Position numbers and translations under genes: made by a program
From: Lacibacter sp. H407
Lineage (GTDB): Bacteria; Bacteroidota; Bacteroidia; Chitinophagales; Chitinophagaceae
Assembly (NCBI RefSeq): GCF_037892605.1
Contig: NZ_JBBKTU010000001.1
Location: 1,674,001-1,738,000 of the forward strand
DNA length: 64,000 bases
Reading direction: 5' to 3'
In this document: positions 41,968-50,408 of the stretch, piece by piece
How positions within the stretch are numbered: position 1 is the stretch's first letter
How the letters are laid out: the number at the start of each line of letters is the position of its first letter
Notes under the pieces: model-generated
Database searches by the model: none
What the model was told of the DNA's origin: nothing
Seen by the model: the letters and a program-made list of their open reading frames with translations, nothing else

Positions 41968-42525
41968 ATGAACATCGAAATAATAGCAGGCAGCCCCAGA
42001 GAGAATAGTGTAACTCATCGTGTGGCATTGTTCCTCAAAAAAATATTAACGGAACGTACTTCACATACGGTCAACATCATTGACGTTCGGGAGTGGGAAC
42101 TTCCTTTGCTTCAAAATGTGTTTGTATCAGTTGATGCAACACCGGAAGAGTTTAAGCCATTGAGCACCCGTATGTTCAATGCACATGCATTTATACTGGC
42201 TACTCCGGAGTACAATGGAACGTATACATCGGCCATGAAAAATTTGCTGGATCATTATCCTAAGCAAAGTCACAAGGCGTTTGGAATTGTTACAGCCAGC
42301 CCGGGTATGATGGGCGGCATCAGGGCCACACAGCAAATGCAGCTGTTGATCAATGCATTATTCGGTATTGCCAGTCCACATATGTTAGTGATTGGCGGTG
42401 TTGATAAGAAATTTGATTCGGACGGAAACCTGCTCGATGAAGCTTTTCAAAAGAATGTAGACATTTTTATACGTGAATTTTTATGGCTGGCGGAGAGTCT
42501 TCATCCCGAAACGGTCCTTAATTAA
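41968..42525 (+). CDS. NAD(P)H-dependent FMN reductase / quinone reductase
   Basis: A 185-residue flavodoxin-like oxidoreductase of the NADPH-dependent FMN reductase family. GSPRENSVTHRVA near the N terminus is the phosphate loop, and TPEYNGTYTSAMKNLLDHYP at about 73-92 is the family hallmark that binds the isoalloxazine ring. It would reduce quinones, azo compounds or chromate by two electrons, avoiding semiquinone formation. Three bases after the pirin stop; last gene of the MarR-pirin operon. Confidence 0.93.
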   Translation: MNIEIIAGSPRENSVTHRVALFLKKILTERTSHTVNIIDVREWELPLLQNVFVSVDATPEEFKPLSTRMFNAHAFILATPEYNGTYTSAMKNLLDHYPKQSHKAFGIVTASPGMMGGIRATQQMQLLINALFGIASPHMLVIGGVDKKFDSDGNLLDEAFQKNVDIFIREFLWLAESLHPETVLN

Positions 42526-42549
42526 TGCAGTAATGTTGGCATTGATTCT

Positions 42550-42557
42550 TACCTTTG
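42550..42557 (+). promoter_or_regulatory. -7 element before the amidophosphoribosyltransferase-like gene
   Basis: Perfect TACCTTTG, 49 bases before the ATG; no TTG at a good -33 distance. Confidence 0.45.
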
Positions 42558-42606
42558 CGCCTTCATCGGCCAAAGTGGAAACCGAGGTCGACTTCTCACA
42601 ACAATC

Positions 42607-44454
42607 ATGAGCGACGAAATAAAACACGAATGCGGCTTGGCCTTCATTCGTTTACGCAAACCCTTCTCTCATTACCAGAAACAATATGGCTCGGTGCTGT
42701 ATGGCCTTAACAAGCTGTACCTGCTCATGGAAAAGCAACACAACCGTGGGCAAGACGGTGCAGGTATTGCAGCCGTTAAACTGGATGTAGAACCAGGTTA
42801 TCCTTTTCTCCATCGGTTACGCAGCAGTGCAAATCAACCCATCGCCGATCTGTTTTTTAAAGTAGGGCAGGAAGTGCAGGAGCTGGAAAAATACCAGCCC
42901 GATATCAAGCAACACGCCGGTTTAATGAAAGGTCATTTGCCTTTTTTAGGTGAGTTGATGCTGGGGCATCTTCGCTACGGCACACAGGGAAAAAACAATG
43001 TAGAATTCTGTCATCCCTTTATCAAACGCAATACACATTCTTCACGCAACCTGGCATTGGCAGGCAATTTCAATCTGGTAAATACCGATGAGCTGTTTAA
43101 TCTCATTAATATTGATCCGGGTGAATTTCAAAAGCAAAGCGATCTGGCAGCAATGATGGAAGTAGTGCATCATTTTCTGGTAAAGGAAGATGAGCGTGAT
43201 CCGAATAATCCTTCTATCACAAATGTGTTGAGAAAAGCAACACCGTTGTTTGATGGCGGATACACTATTGGTGGAATGACGGGAAACGGAGCCAGCTTTG
43301 TAATGCGTGATGCACATGGTATTCGTCCGGCTTATTATTATGTAGATAATGAAGTGATCGTTGCAGCAAGTGAGCGTGCAGCCATTCGTACAACATTTAA
43401 CGTTGGCGAAAATGAAGTGTTGGAATTGATGCCGGGACAGGCATTGATCGTAGAAGCAGATGGCAGCTATCACATTGATCAGATACTGGAACCGAAAGAA
43501 CGCAGAGCCTGTTCGTTCGAACGTATTTATTTCAGTAGAGGAAGCGATGAAAAAATTTATCGTGAGCGCATTACACTTGGTCACAAATTAAGCAAACGTA
43601 TACTTGAGCATATTGATTACGATTTGAAGAATACCATCTTCTCCTATATTCCCAATACAGCTGAAGTGGCATTTTATGGTTTGGTAAAAGGGATGGAAGA
43701 ATATCTCAACCAGATCAAAGTGCAACGGATCATGAGCTGGGGGAAAGATTTTGATGAAGAGAAGTTGAACGAGATGATCACACGTAAGATCAGGCAGGAA
43801 AAAATTGCGATCAAAGATGTGAAGCTGCGTACGTTCATTACGGAAGACAGCAGCCGGAACGAAATGGTGCAGCACGTCTATGATATTACGTACGGCACGG
43901 TCAAGAAAGATGTAGATACATTGGTAGTGATCGATGATTCGATTGTACGTGGTACTACATTAAAAGAAAGTATTGTTCGGATGTTGGGTCGCCTTGGTCC
44001 AAAGAAAATTATTGTTGTATCAAGTGCGCCACAGATACGTTATCCCGATTGTTATGGTATTGATATGAGTAAGCTTGGCGATTTTGTTGCCTTCCGTGCA
44101 GCTATTGAATTGTTGAAAGAAAGAGGAATGACGGATGTAATTGATGAAGCCCATACCACCATCAAAGAAATGCAACGCAACAATCAATTGCATACGGAGA
44201 ATGTAGTGCGTCGTTTGTACAAACCATTTACAACAGAAGAGATCAGTGATAAAATTGCACAGTTAATTACACCGGCAGGATTTACCATTCCGGTACAGGT
44301 CATCTACCAAAACATAGAAGATCTGCATGCCAGTTGCCCCACTAATACAGGCGATTGGTATTTTACCGGCAACTATCCAACTCCCGGCGGTAACAGAGTA
44401 TGTAACAAAGCCCTTTTAAATTACCTCGATGGTAAAAATGTGAGAGGTTATTAA
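42607..44454 (+). CDS. Amidophosphoribosyltransferase-like protein (PurF paralogue)
   Basis: A 615-residue protein with an N-terminal glutamine amidotransferase (Ntn) domain and a C-terminal phosphoribosyltransferase domain. Cys9 in HECGLAF would be the catalytic nucleophile after removal of eight residues, and RGQDGAGIAA follows. The PRPP-binding loop VVIDDSIVRGTTLKES is near residues 440-455. At 615 residues it is clearly longer than normal PurF (about 470-510) and has extra sequence around 45-110. It may be a second, Bacteroidota-specific form with a modified role in purine synthesis rather than the sole PurF. Confidence 0.85.
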   Translation: MSDEIKHECGLAFIRLRKPFSHYQKQYGSVLYGLNKLYLLMEKQHNRGQDGAGIAAVKLDVEPGYPFLHRLRSSANQPIADLFFKVGQEVQELEKYQPDIKQHAGLMKGHLPFLGELMLGHLRYGTQGKNNVEFCHPFIKRNTHSSRNLALAGNFNLVNTDELFNLINIDPGEFQKQSDLAAMMEVVHHFLVKEDERDPNNPSITNVLRKATPLFDGGYTIGGMTGNGASFVMRDAHGIRPAYYYVDNEVIVAASERAAIRTTFNVGENEVLELMPGQALIVEADGSYHIDQILEPKERRACSFERIYFSRGSDEKIYRERITLGHKLSKRILEHIDYDLKNTIFSYIPNTAEVAFYGLVKGMEEYLNQIKVQRIMSWGKDFDEEKLNEMITRKIRQEKIAIKDVKLRTFITEDSSRNEMVQHVYDITYGTVKKDVDTLVVIDDSIVRGTTLKESIVRMLGRLGPKKIIVVSSAPQIRYPDCYGIDMSKLGDFVAFRAAIELLKERGMTDVIDEAHTTIKEMQRNNQLHTENVVRRLYKPFTTEEISDKIAQLITPAGFTIPVQVIYQNIEDLHASCPTNTGDWYFTGNYPTPGGNRVCNKALLNYLDGKNVRGY

Positions 44455-44557
44455 AATAACAAACTACAGGCAACGATTTGGCTGAATTTTTGCTGCGTAG
44501 TGTGTGCCCGTCTTTAAAATTCTATTTAAACCGAACCGGGAAAATACTTTAAGAGAG

Positions 44558-44584
44558 CCATCTGAATATTCAGGTGGTTTTTTT
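44558..44584 (+). terminator. Terminator of the PurF-like gene
   Basis: Stem CCATCTGAA/TTCAGGTGG (one T-G pair) followed by seven T. Confidence 0.88.
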
Positions 44585-44614
44585 GTTGCTATTTCTTACT
44601 TTCATTGAAATGAA

Positions 44615-44701
44615 TTACCCATAAAAATTATCCCTGCCCGGCTTTGTCTTTCAGGCGGGGAACGAACTTGGACCAGTAGTGATGATAATTTTTGTGGGTA
44701 A
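44615..44701. repeat. 87-bp hairpin element with 18-bp terminal inverted repeats
   Basis: TTACCCATAAAAATTATC (44615-44632) pairs with 44684-44701 at 17 of 18 positions, the exception being a G-T pair. A nested TCCCTGCC/GGCGGGGA hairpin lies inside. No target-site duplication is obvious. It fills the gap before sixA. It resembles a MITE or a structured intergenic RNA element; no transposase is near. Confidence 0.75.
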
Positions 44702-44734
44702 ACTATGTGGCTGAAATCAAATATTAATGAATAC

Positions 44735-45226
44735 ATGAAATCGCTCCTTCTCATTCGCCACGCTAAAAGCAGTTGGGATAATCCGATGCAGAACGACTTT
44801 GACAGGCCGTTGAATGCAAGAGGATTAAAAGATGCACCGATGATAGCGGAACGGTTGATAGAGCGGAAGATAAAGATTGATGCCTTTATCAGCAGCCCGG
44901 CAAAACGGGCCAAACAAACCTGCGAACTGTTTATGCAAGTGTTTAAAAAAGACGCAGGAAGTATGATCCTCCAATCACAATTATATCTTGCGCAGCCAGA
45001 AGTTTTTTTGCAGACCATCAAACAACTGCCGGCTGGCATTTCACATGCCGCAATCTTTTCGCACAACAATGGTATTACTGAGTTTGCGAATACATTGTCA
45101 GCCACACAGGTTGACAATATGCCTACCTGTTCAGTATTTGCAGTTCATATCCCTATTGAAAATTGGAGCGATTTTACAAAGGCCAAAAAGGAATTCTGGT
45201 TTTTTGATTATCCGAAACTGGTGTAA
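44735..45226 (+). CDS. sixA: SixA-like phosphohistidine phosphatase
   Basis: A 163-residue histidine phosphatase. The RHAKS motif starts at Arg8-His9 (LLLIRHAKSSW), the second catalytic His is in AIFSHNNGI, and SSPAKRAKQT is the SixA-type phosphate loop. ATG 44735 is chosen over 44705, which would start inside the 87-bp element's flank. SixA removes phosphate from histidine in phosphotransfer proteins in the cytoplasm. It converges with the lipoprotein gene, with only two bases between stop codons. Confidence 0.88.
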   Translation: MKSLLLIRHAKSSWDNPMQNDFDRPLNARGLKDAPMIAERLIERKIKIDAFISSPAKRAKQTCELFMQVFKKDAGSMILQSQLYLAQPEVFLQTIKQLPAGISHAAIFSHNNGITEFANTLSATQVDNMPTCSVFAVHIPIENWSDFTKAKKEFWFFDYPKLV

Positions 45227-45228
45227 CG

Positions 45229-45627
45229 CTACAGCTTGGTAAACTGCAATTCTTTTGTAACATTCACACGGTCGTTGTGAAATAATACCTGTTTGGGGTT
45301 GAGTAATTCATTGTGCCACAGCTGACTGATGTAAATCAATTCCAGTTCAGGGGTATTAATCGTTAAAGTAAATGTATCGCCAGCCGGGTTCTCCTCCCAC
45401 GTACCTGTATAAGTATCTGTTCCATCTGTTACTTGCAGGGTTTTATCGCTGCTGAATGTAAACCGCCAAGGGGAAAACAAATAGGTAAGGTTACTGCCAT
45501 TGTCCTTAAAAAGCGAAACACGCCAAGTACCGTTTGTAAGAATATTTTGGAGAGGTGGCGTATCCTGCGGTTTACGGCAACCGATAAGTACCGTAATGAG
45601 GATGACGCAAAATACAAGCTTCTTCAT
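45229..45627 (-). CDS. Lipocalin-like lipoprotein
   Basis: A 132-residue lipoprotein with lipobox VLIG|C near residue 17. The mature part has TNGTWRVSLFKDNGSNLTYLF and YTGTWEENPAGDTFTLTI, the usual strands of small lipocalin-like Bacteroidota lipoproteins. Probably anchored in the outer membrane; ligand unknown. It starts 70 bases before a terminator that serves the convergent amidohydrolase operon. Confidence 0.75.
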   Translation of the reverse strand: MKKLVFCVILITVLIGCRKPQDTPPLQNILTNGTWRVSLFKDNGSNLTYLFSPWRFTFSSDKTLQVTDGTDTYTGTWEENPAGDTFTLTINTPELELIYISQLWHNELLNPKQVLFHNDRVNVTKELQFTKL

Positions 45628-45696
45628 GGTGAGGTTAGAGATTTTGGTGATGTGAAGATATAAACGATTTTTTAGTGCTCATAATATACGAAATAA

Positions 45697-45725
45697 AAAA
45701 GGTTGCCGATTTACGGCAACCTTTT
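45697..45725 (-). terminator. Terminator of the amidohydrolase operon
   Basis: Perfect 12-base stem AAAAGGTTGCCG/CGGCAACCTTTT with a five-base loop and a T-rich continuation on the minus strand. Confidence 0.88.
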
Positions 45726-45743
45726 CAAGCATAAGGGGATTCC

Positions 45744-47051
45744 TTATTTTATCCCATACTTGTATTTGTAACGTTCATTGAGCTGTTTGTGTTTATCATC
45801 AAGGCTCACCTGACGGCCCTGGATAAACGCATACGTAACAATGCTTGATCTCATATCAAGAATATCGCCTTCACTGATCACAATGTTGGCATCTTTTCCC
45901 ACTTCGATCGAACCGGTGATGTTGTCGATACCCAGAATTTTGGCTGCATTGAGGGTAATAGAACTTAATGCCTGTTCTTTTGTGATGCCGTAACCGGCAG
46001 CCGTACCTGCATTAAATGGAAGATTACGACCTCTTGTTTGTCCATCTCCATCGTTGATGGCGTACAGCACACCAGCATCCTGCAAATAAGTAGCTGATTT
46101 GTAAGGAAGGTCCACATCATCGTCGGTCATAGTTGGTAACGCATGGCGTTCAGCAAGAATCACAGCGATATTGTTTTGTTTCAACAAGTCTGCTATTTGC
46201 CAGCTTTCACTGCCACCAACGATCACCACATCAAAACCAAACTCTTTTGCAAAATCAATAGCAACCAGCATTTCTTTTACAATGTCACAATGCACAAACA
46301 GTTTTTGTTTTTTGTCAAACAAACCTTTTGTTGCCTCAAACTTTAAATTGGTTTTAGCATGTGTTGATTCTTTATGATAGGCTTTTGCCTGCTGAAAAAA
46401 CTGTTTGATCTCTTCTACACGGTTCAGGGCTTCTTTAACCTGGTCTGCAGTGCTTCTGCTTTCAGCTTGTCCAAGAAATGCAGCAAAGCGGCTGGGACGT
46501 GGTAACAAGCTGGGCATGTTCATATGTATTTGTCCATCGGCTTTATAGGTGGCATCTTCCCAGTTCCATGCATCCAGTTGCACAACGGTAGATGAACCGC
46601 TGATAGTAGCTCCTTGTGGAACAACATTTGCAAACAATACACCGTTGCTGCGTAATGTGCCAATTACTTTTGAATCGGAGTTGTACGCCACAATTGAACG
46701 GATGTTTGGATTGTAAAGGCCCAGCTCAGTATGATCAACGGTTGCACGTACGCTGTTTACCTCAACTAAGCCGAGTTGCGATACAGATAAAATAAGACCG
46801 GGATAAACATGTTTCCCTTTTGCATCGATCACTTTGCCTCCGGCAGGCGGATTGCTTTGACCAACTGCTTTTATTTTTCCATTTTCAAATGTTACAAAGC
46901 CATTTGTAATAACCGTTCCGTTACCTACATGTATGGTAGCATTTGTAATCGTGATCGTTTCTGTTTGTGCTTTTGCCGGGTAAACGGTTTCCTGCGAAAC
47001 GGCAAGAATGCTCACGAGTAAAAGTTGTATACTAAATATTATTTTCTTCAT
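45744..47051 (-). CDS. Exported amidohydrolase-like protein with a degenerate metal site
   Basis: A 435-residue exported protein with a signal peptide (LLLVSILAVSQ). It has the composite beta-sandwich of imidazolonepropionase-like amidohydrolases (ITITNATIHVGNGTVITNGFVTFENGKI) and the C-terminal GSIEVGKDANIVISEGDIL. However, where active members have HxH after strand 1 it has YPGLILSVSQLG, and the usual later His and Asp residues are also not evident. It may therefore have lost metal catalysis and act as a partner of the larger protein encoded 11 bases upstream. Confidence 0.82.
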   Translation of the reverse strand: MKKIIFSIQLLLVSILAVSQETVYPAKAQTETITITNATIHVGNGTVITNGFVTFENGKIKAVGQSNPPAGGKVIDAKGKHVYPGLILSVSQLGLVEVNSVRATVDHTELGLYNPNIRSIVAYNSDSKVIGTLRSNGVLFANVVPQGATISGSSTVVQLDAWNWEDATYKADGQIHMNMPSLLPRPSRFAAFLGQAESRSTADQVKEALNRVEEIKQFFQQAKAYHKESTHAKTNLKFEATKGLFDKKQKLFVHCDIVKEMLVAIDFAKEFGFDVVIVGGSESWQIADLLKQNNIAVILAERHALPTMTDDDVDLPYKSATYLQDAGVLYAINDGDGQTRGRNLPFNAGTAAGYGITKEQALSSITLNAAKILGIDNITGSIEVGKDANIVISEGDILDMRSSIVTYAFIQGRQVSLDDKHKQLNERYKYKYGIK

Positions 47052-47062
47052 TGTCGTAAATT

Positions 47063-50000
47063 TTATTGGTTACCGTTTTGATCCACTTCATCTGCATCAA
47101 CCACTAACAAACCATGGCTGTGATTATGATCACTGCAGGTGTGCATGATCTCCATACTTGGTGCAAACGGAACAGTTGGTGAACCGGCTCTTTTTTCGCC
47201 GATCATTTTTGCCATCAATCGTGCACGCTCTTTGGCAATATCTAAACGAAGCTGTTTGTCTTTTTCACGATCGTAGTACACAATACCATCTACGATTGTT
47301 TTTTCAGCTTTTGCATAAATGCTTAACGGATGATCGCTCCATAAAACAATATCTGCATCTTTTCCTACTTTGATACTTCCTACTCTGTCGTCAACATGCA
47401 GCATTTTTGCAGGATTCAACGTAACCATTTTCAAGGCATCTTCTTCACTCATACCACCATACTTTACACTCTTCGCTGCTTCATGATTCAGGTGACGGGC
47501 CATTTCTGCATCATCAGAATTAATAGCAACGTTTACACCCACTTTGTGCATGATAGATGCGTTGTACGCCATTGCATCAACTACTTCCATTTTATAATTC
47601 CACCAATCGCTGAAGGTTGAAGCGGCAGCACCATGTTCTTTCATTTTATCAGCTACTTTATAACCTTCCAGAATGTGTGTGAATGTATTTAATGTAAAAC
47701 CAAAACGATCAGCCACACGAAGCATGTCGGTGATCTCACTCTGCACATAGGAGTGACAGGTAATGAAACGTTTTTTATTCATGATCTCAACCAATGCATC
47801 CAATTCCAGATCACGACGTGGAGCAACTGCTTTTGTGTTTTTCTTCTTTTCGTCATCATACTTTTTCCAAGCAGCTTCATAATCTTTTGCACGGGTAAAC
47901 GCATCTGTCAACACCTGGCTTACACCCATCCGTGAATCAGGGAAACGATTGTTTTGAGTAGAACCGGAACGTTTTACATTTTCACCCAATGCAAATTTGA
48001 TAAAGCCTGTCCAGTTTTGGAACTTCAATCCTTCATCATTTGCACCCCAACGTAGTTTGATCAGTTGCGTTTGTCCACCAATCGTATTGGCAGAACCATG
48101 CAGAATATGTGAAGAGGTAACACCACCGCTCAACTGGCGATAAATATTGATGTCTTCGGGATTGAGATTATCAGCAATACGAACTTCAGATGTAACACTT
48201 TGTCCGCCTTCGTTGATTGAACCCGCAGCAATATGTGAATGTTCATCGATAATACCTGCAGTAACATGTTTGCCTGTACCATCAACTACTTTTGCACCTG
48301 CATCACTCAGATTTTTTCCAACAGCAGCGATCTTTCCGTTTTTGATCAGCACATCTGTATTTTGTAAAATGCCTTCTTTCTCATTGGTCCATACAGTTGC
48401 ATTCTTAATTAAAATGGTTTCCTGTTTTGGCATTTCTGTAAAGCCATAACCATTAAATGGATAAGGAACATCACCAAGTTTAGGTGTTACTTTCGGACGG
48501 GTATTGTCAGGTTTGGCTACTGCTTCTTTATTGTAAACAGCGGTCCATGTAAAGCGATTGCCTTTTGCATCATCACCTACACCACTCCATAAATTGCCAT
48601 TGGCAATACCACTCAAGCGGATATTTGTACGACTGCCTTTTGCATCTGGGAAATTAAGTTTCACCTGTTTGCCGTCAAACGTAAAGCGACCTGTTAGTGT
48701 ATCGCCTGCAATTACATTGGCGCTTGTGCTGCTGGCAACATCTAGTGTATATGTTTTTGCAGCACCAGGCATATTTACAGTTAATGTATAAACACCTTTT
48801 ACATCGTTCCATAATTCTTCCTTCACTGTATACTTTTCACCCTGTACCCAGTTCTGATGGATCACAGTTTTTTCAGAAAAGATGGGGCCAGAGGTAACGA
48901 GGAAGTTGGCTACTTTACCTGTTTCAATACTTCCTACCATATCATACACACCTAAAAGGGTAGCGGGAATTTTTGTTAATGCTTCCAGCGCTTTTGTTTC
49001 ACTTAAACCATATTCGATCGCTTTGCGAAGATTGGCCATAAACTGGCGTGCATCACGCAAATCGGAAGTAGTTAAGCAAAAGTTGATACCTGCTTTTTCA
49101 AACATGGCCGCATTGGCTGGTGCCATTTCCCAATGTTTCATATCGCCCAAAGCCACAAAACGTGCATCATGCGGATCTTCAATATCCATAGCGGCAGGAT
49201 AATTCAATGGGAGAATGAAAGTAGCTTTAGTGCCGGCCATTTCATTGATGCGTTGGTATTCGTTACCACCTGCTTTCATGATATACTGTACGCCAAATTC
49301 ATCTCCGATCTTATCGGCACGTACAACTGCCCATTTATCATTGGCTTCAAATATCTGCGGAAGATTTTGATGCTCGTTCCAAAAACGAAGCGAAAGATTT
49401 ACACCTTCAGAAAGAGGATTGTTCTTGTACCATTGCGCATCAATAAACGATTGACGGAGCAATGCAATAGAACCCATAATGGAACCGGGATACGATTGTG
49501 TAGACGTTCCTTTGTTGAATGAATAGTGAGCCGATGCTTTTTCTTTCAGCACCGCTTTGTTGTCACTTCCATCAGCTAACGACACAAATACACCGGTACC
49601 ACGTGCAATACCATCACGCTGGTGTGTGAGCACCGCACCGAATCCGTTATCACGCAAAGCTTTTCCTTTTGTGTTATCGGCTGTAAAAATTCGTACGCCT
49701 TGCACATCGGTGCGAATGGCCTGGTTCCAGCCATAGGCTCCTTTTTGATTCGAAGCAATTTGCGCAGGAGCGTTAAAGTTGAAGCCACCTTGCTGACGTT
49801 GCGGTGCAGCAATACCGTAATCGGCATAGGCATCCACAAACGATGGGTAGATGTACTTGCCTTTACAATCGATCACCACTGCATCGGCAGGGATACTTAC
49901 ACTTGTTCCAACGGCAATAATTTTCCCGTCTTTAATTACAAGTGTAGCGTTGTTGATTGTAGTAGACGCATCTTTTACAATTGTTGCGTTGGTAAAAGCG

Positions 50001-50107
50001 AAAGAGCCGCTGCGGGGGTCGGCTACGCCGTTTACAGGAAATGTTTCCTGTGCCCTGGATAATGCTGATACCAGCAATAGCCAGGAAAAGAGGACTAATC
50101 TTCTCAT
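47063..50107 (-). CDS. Exported tandem amidohydrolase (1014 residues), second domain active-looking
   Basis: A 1014-residue exported protein made of two amidohydrolase modules. The first (about 25-440) starts with the sandwich FTNATIVKDASTTINNATLVIKDGKIIAVG but has YPSFVDAYADYG in place of the HxH motif. The second (about 570-990) has GIIDEHSHIAAG with intact HxH, a later CHSYVQSE, THILEGYK and NSDD, and ends GSIKVGKDADIVLWSDHPL. Such proteins probably cleave cyclic amides or dipeptide-like compounds outside the cytoplasm. Operon with the smaller degenerate amidohydrolase downstream. Confidence 0.87.
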   Translation of the reverse strand: MRRLVLFSWLLLVSALSRAQETFPVNGVADPRSGSFAFTNATIVKDASTTINNATLVIKDGKIIAVGTSVSIPADAVVIDCKGKYIYPSFVDAYADYGIAAPQRQQGGFNFNAPAQIASNQKGAYGWNQAIRTDVQGVRIFTADNTKGKALRDNGFGAVLTHQRDGIARGTGVFVSLADGSDNKAVLKEKASAHYSFNKGTSTQSYPGSIMGSIALLRQSFIDAQWYKNNPLSEGVNLSLRFWNEHQNLPQIFEANDKWAVVRADKIGDEFGVQYIMKAGGNEYQRINEMAGTKATFILPLNYPAAMDIEDPHDARFVALGDMKHWEMAPANAAMFEKAGINFCLTTSDLRDARQFMANLRKAIEYGLSETKALEALTKIPATLLGVYDMVGSIETGKVANFLVTSGPIFSEKTVIHQNWVQGEKYTVKEELWNDVKGVYTLTVNMPGAAKTYTLDVASSTSANVIAGDTLTGRFTFDGKQVKLNFPDAKGSRTNIRLSGIANGNLWSGVGDDAKGNRFTWTAVYNKEAVAKPDNTRPKVTPKLGDVPYPFNGYGFTEMPKQETILIKNATVWTNEKEGILQNTDVLIKNGKIAAVGKNLSDAGAKVVDGTGKHVTAGIIDEHSHIAAGSINEGGQSVTSEVRIADNLNPEDINIYRQLSGGVTSSHILHGSANTIGGQTQLIKLRWGANDEGLKFQNWTGFIKFALGENVKRSGSTQNNRFPDSRMGVSQVLTDAFTRAKDYEAAWKKYDDEKKKNTKAVAPRRDLELDALVEIMNKKRFITCHSYVQSEITDMLRVADRFGFTLNTFTHILEGYKVADKMKEHGAAASTFSDWWNYKMEVVDAMAYNASIMHKVGVNVAINSDDAEMARHLNHEAAKSVKYGGMSEEDALKMVTLNPAKMLHVDDRVGSIKVGKDADIVLWSDHPLSIYAKAEKTIVDGIVYYDREKDKQLRLDIAKERARLMAKMIGEKRAGSPTVPFAPSMEIMHTCSDHNHSHGLLVVDADEVDQNGNQ

Positions 50108-50408
50108 GCTGTAGTTGATTTTTTTTGAAATGAAGGGCTTAAGGTAAGGGAAAATACAAATCAGAAAAGGAAGATTGGATGAGTGGGAGAATTTTGTTTT
50201 TAATTGTAAGATTGTAAGCGGATGAAGTTCAAAATTCTTTTTATTTTACTGTTTAAGCTTTTTACTTTAAATTAAAGTCTGATATGATTCCTTATCCTGT
50301 TGCAGTAATATGTCTACAAAAACTGTAAAGTTTACCGCTTTCTAAATACATTTTGTACTACAAAGGCGATAAGGGTATTGTTTTACTTTTGTACTGTATC
50401 CAATATTA
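50108..50408. other. Intergenic region between divergent amidohydrolase and kinase genes
   Basis: A 301-base AT-rich spacer without a gene. It contains a perfect -7 element TACTTTTG at 50384-50391 that would start the kinase transcript about 14 bases before its ATG. A loose inverted motif (TACATTTTGTAC, near 50347-50358) lies upstream. I see no convincing promoter for the minus-strand gene. Confidence 0.5.

Noticed and set aside
43042-43584. Antisense frame of 180 residues opposite the PurF-like gene
   Set aside because: Shadow of a well-conserved coding region; no promoter, no start context, Cys/Ile/His-rich nonsense composition.
44632-44661. CCCTGCC/GGCGGGG hairpin as a second terminator for the PurF-like gene
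   Set aside because: No T run follows and it is nested within the larger 87-bp inverted repeat, which explains it better.
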